This document shows, one piece after another, positions 63,462-64,000 of a DNA stretch of 64,000 nucleotides. The stretch is from contig NQMI01000008.1 in the NCBI GenBank assembly GCA_002270565.1, forward strand, positions 438,807 to 502,806, read 5' to 3'. The DNA is from Stenocarpella maydis. Taxonomy: Eukaryota > Ascomycota > Sordariomycetes > Diaporthales > Diaporthaceae. A program made the position numbers and the translations under genes. Position 1 is the first letter of the stretch, and every line of letters begins with the position of its first letter. The notes beneath the pieces were generated by a model. The model was not told the DNA's origin and did no database searches. It saw only the letters and a list, made by a program, of their open reading frames with translations.

Positions 63462-64000
63462 GAGGATGGACTGTATTCGGAATAAAACACCCGACTCGAG
63501 ACAACTGGCGATAACTTCTTTATTCGTGGCTGCGTGGCGTGCTTCTGCCCAGTTCTGCCGTGGGGCCCCCGGGGCCCCAGAAAACCTCAAATGTAGCTGA
63601 GCGATTCAGCCGGGTTTGCAGCTAGCCGCCTACAGGATGCAGTCGATTTGTCTTCGTCTGTGCGTGCAGTCTGGTGGGCTAAAAGTTGAAGTGTGTATGC
63701 ATTGGGAATCAACGGTGCTTCCATGGATCTGTCAATCGGGTCTCAGAGTAGGTAGCTGATGAGCTACACTTGATCGAATACACAAGCAACTTGGTCGCCA
63801 AATTGACTCAAAGTGCCACATTTTTTGCTCGACTTGTCACAGCTGTGCCGCCAGTCTTCTCCAATCCGTCCCTCCATTCGCCCCTGCACCCCCCCCCCCC
63901 GGGGGGGGCACTCCGACCTTTCTCATACCAACTTCTCGGGTCCTTCCTCATTTTTTCTTCTCCAGGCCTCACGCTGGCTCCCTCCCTCCTCGGCACTGCC
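63462..64000. other. 3' flank of the DUF2439 gene
   Basis: No gene is seen before the window edge. An AATAAA-type signal (GGAATAAAACACC) lies at about 63479-63486, 18 bases after the stop, and can serve polyadenylation. A C12G8 palindromic homopolymer pair at 63889-63908 is notable. The last 100 bases are pyrimidine-rich and may be the leader of a gene beyond the window. Confidence 0.5.

Overview
The window is nuclear DNA of a filamentous ascomycete (Pezizomycotina, most likely Sordariomycetes). The support is short introns with GT..CTAAC/CTGAC..AG signals, HET-domain and 2EXR-type genes, a COP9 signalosome subunit, a DUF2439 protein, and AT-rich transposon relics full of C-to-T stop codons typical of repeat-induced point mutation (RIP). 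Only about 15 kb looks like healthy protein-coding sequence. The rest is gene-poor accessory DNA.

Layout. Positions 1-14 kb are decayed sequence: several coherent but broken reading frames, dispersed and inverted repeats, a truncated Ty3/gypsy chromovirus (11.6-12.6 kb) and a broken DUF7924-type gene (10.6-11.5 kb). Positions 14.4-21.2 kb hold an intact HET gene, a mitochondrial HscB/Jac1 co-chaperone with a frame disruption near its 3' end, and a 953-residue F-box-like protein. Positions 21.2-26.4 kb form a long gene-free upstream region rich in microsatellites. Positions 26.4-41.2 kb are an accessory block: a HET pseudogene, a RIP-mutated Mutator-like (MULE) transposon, a small Ser/Gln-rich gene, a 2EXR gene beside a 29-bp minisatellite, a four-exon 2EXR-like gene, and an aminoglycoside-phosphotransferase-like pseudogene. 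Positions 42.2-45.0 kb hold two conserved genes that converge on each other: a GDSL/SGNH hydrolase and COP9 signalosome subunit 4. Positions 45.5-51.2 kb are transposon debris: three Ty1/copia 3' ends with LTRs and a Tc1/mariner copy. An exact sequencing-library junction adapter at 49484-49521 exposes a misassembly there. Positions 52.5-53.4 kb hold a small coiled-coil gene, and 53.4-56.7 kb is AT-rich and empty. Positions 56.8-63.5 kb carry a divergent pair of core genes: an amphiphysin/Rvs167-type BAR-SH3 protein and a DUF2439 (Mte1/Dbl2/ZGRF1-type) protein. The promoter between them has two MluI cell-cycle boxes and an E-box palindrome.

The conserved genes do not form one pathway: they cover Fe-S cluster biogenesis, ubiquitin-ligase regulation, endocytosis and genome maintenance. 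The accessory genes (HET, 2EXR, DUF7924, APH-like) belong to lineage-variable families often linked to fungal recognition or of unknown role. I found no convincing new molecular system. The most useful observations are the assembly artefact, the S-phase-type promoter of the DUF2439 gene, a probable GC-AG intron in the BAR-SH3 gene, the Jac1 frame disruption, and the loss of transposase catalytic residues by transition mutations.
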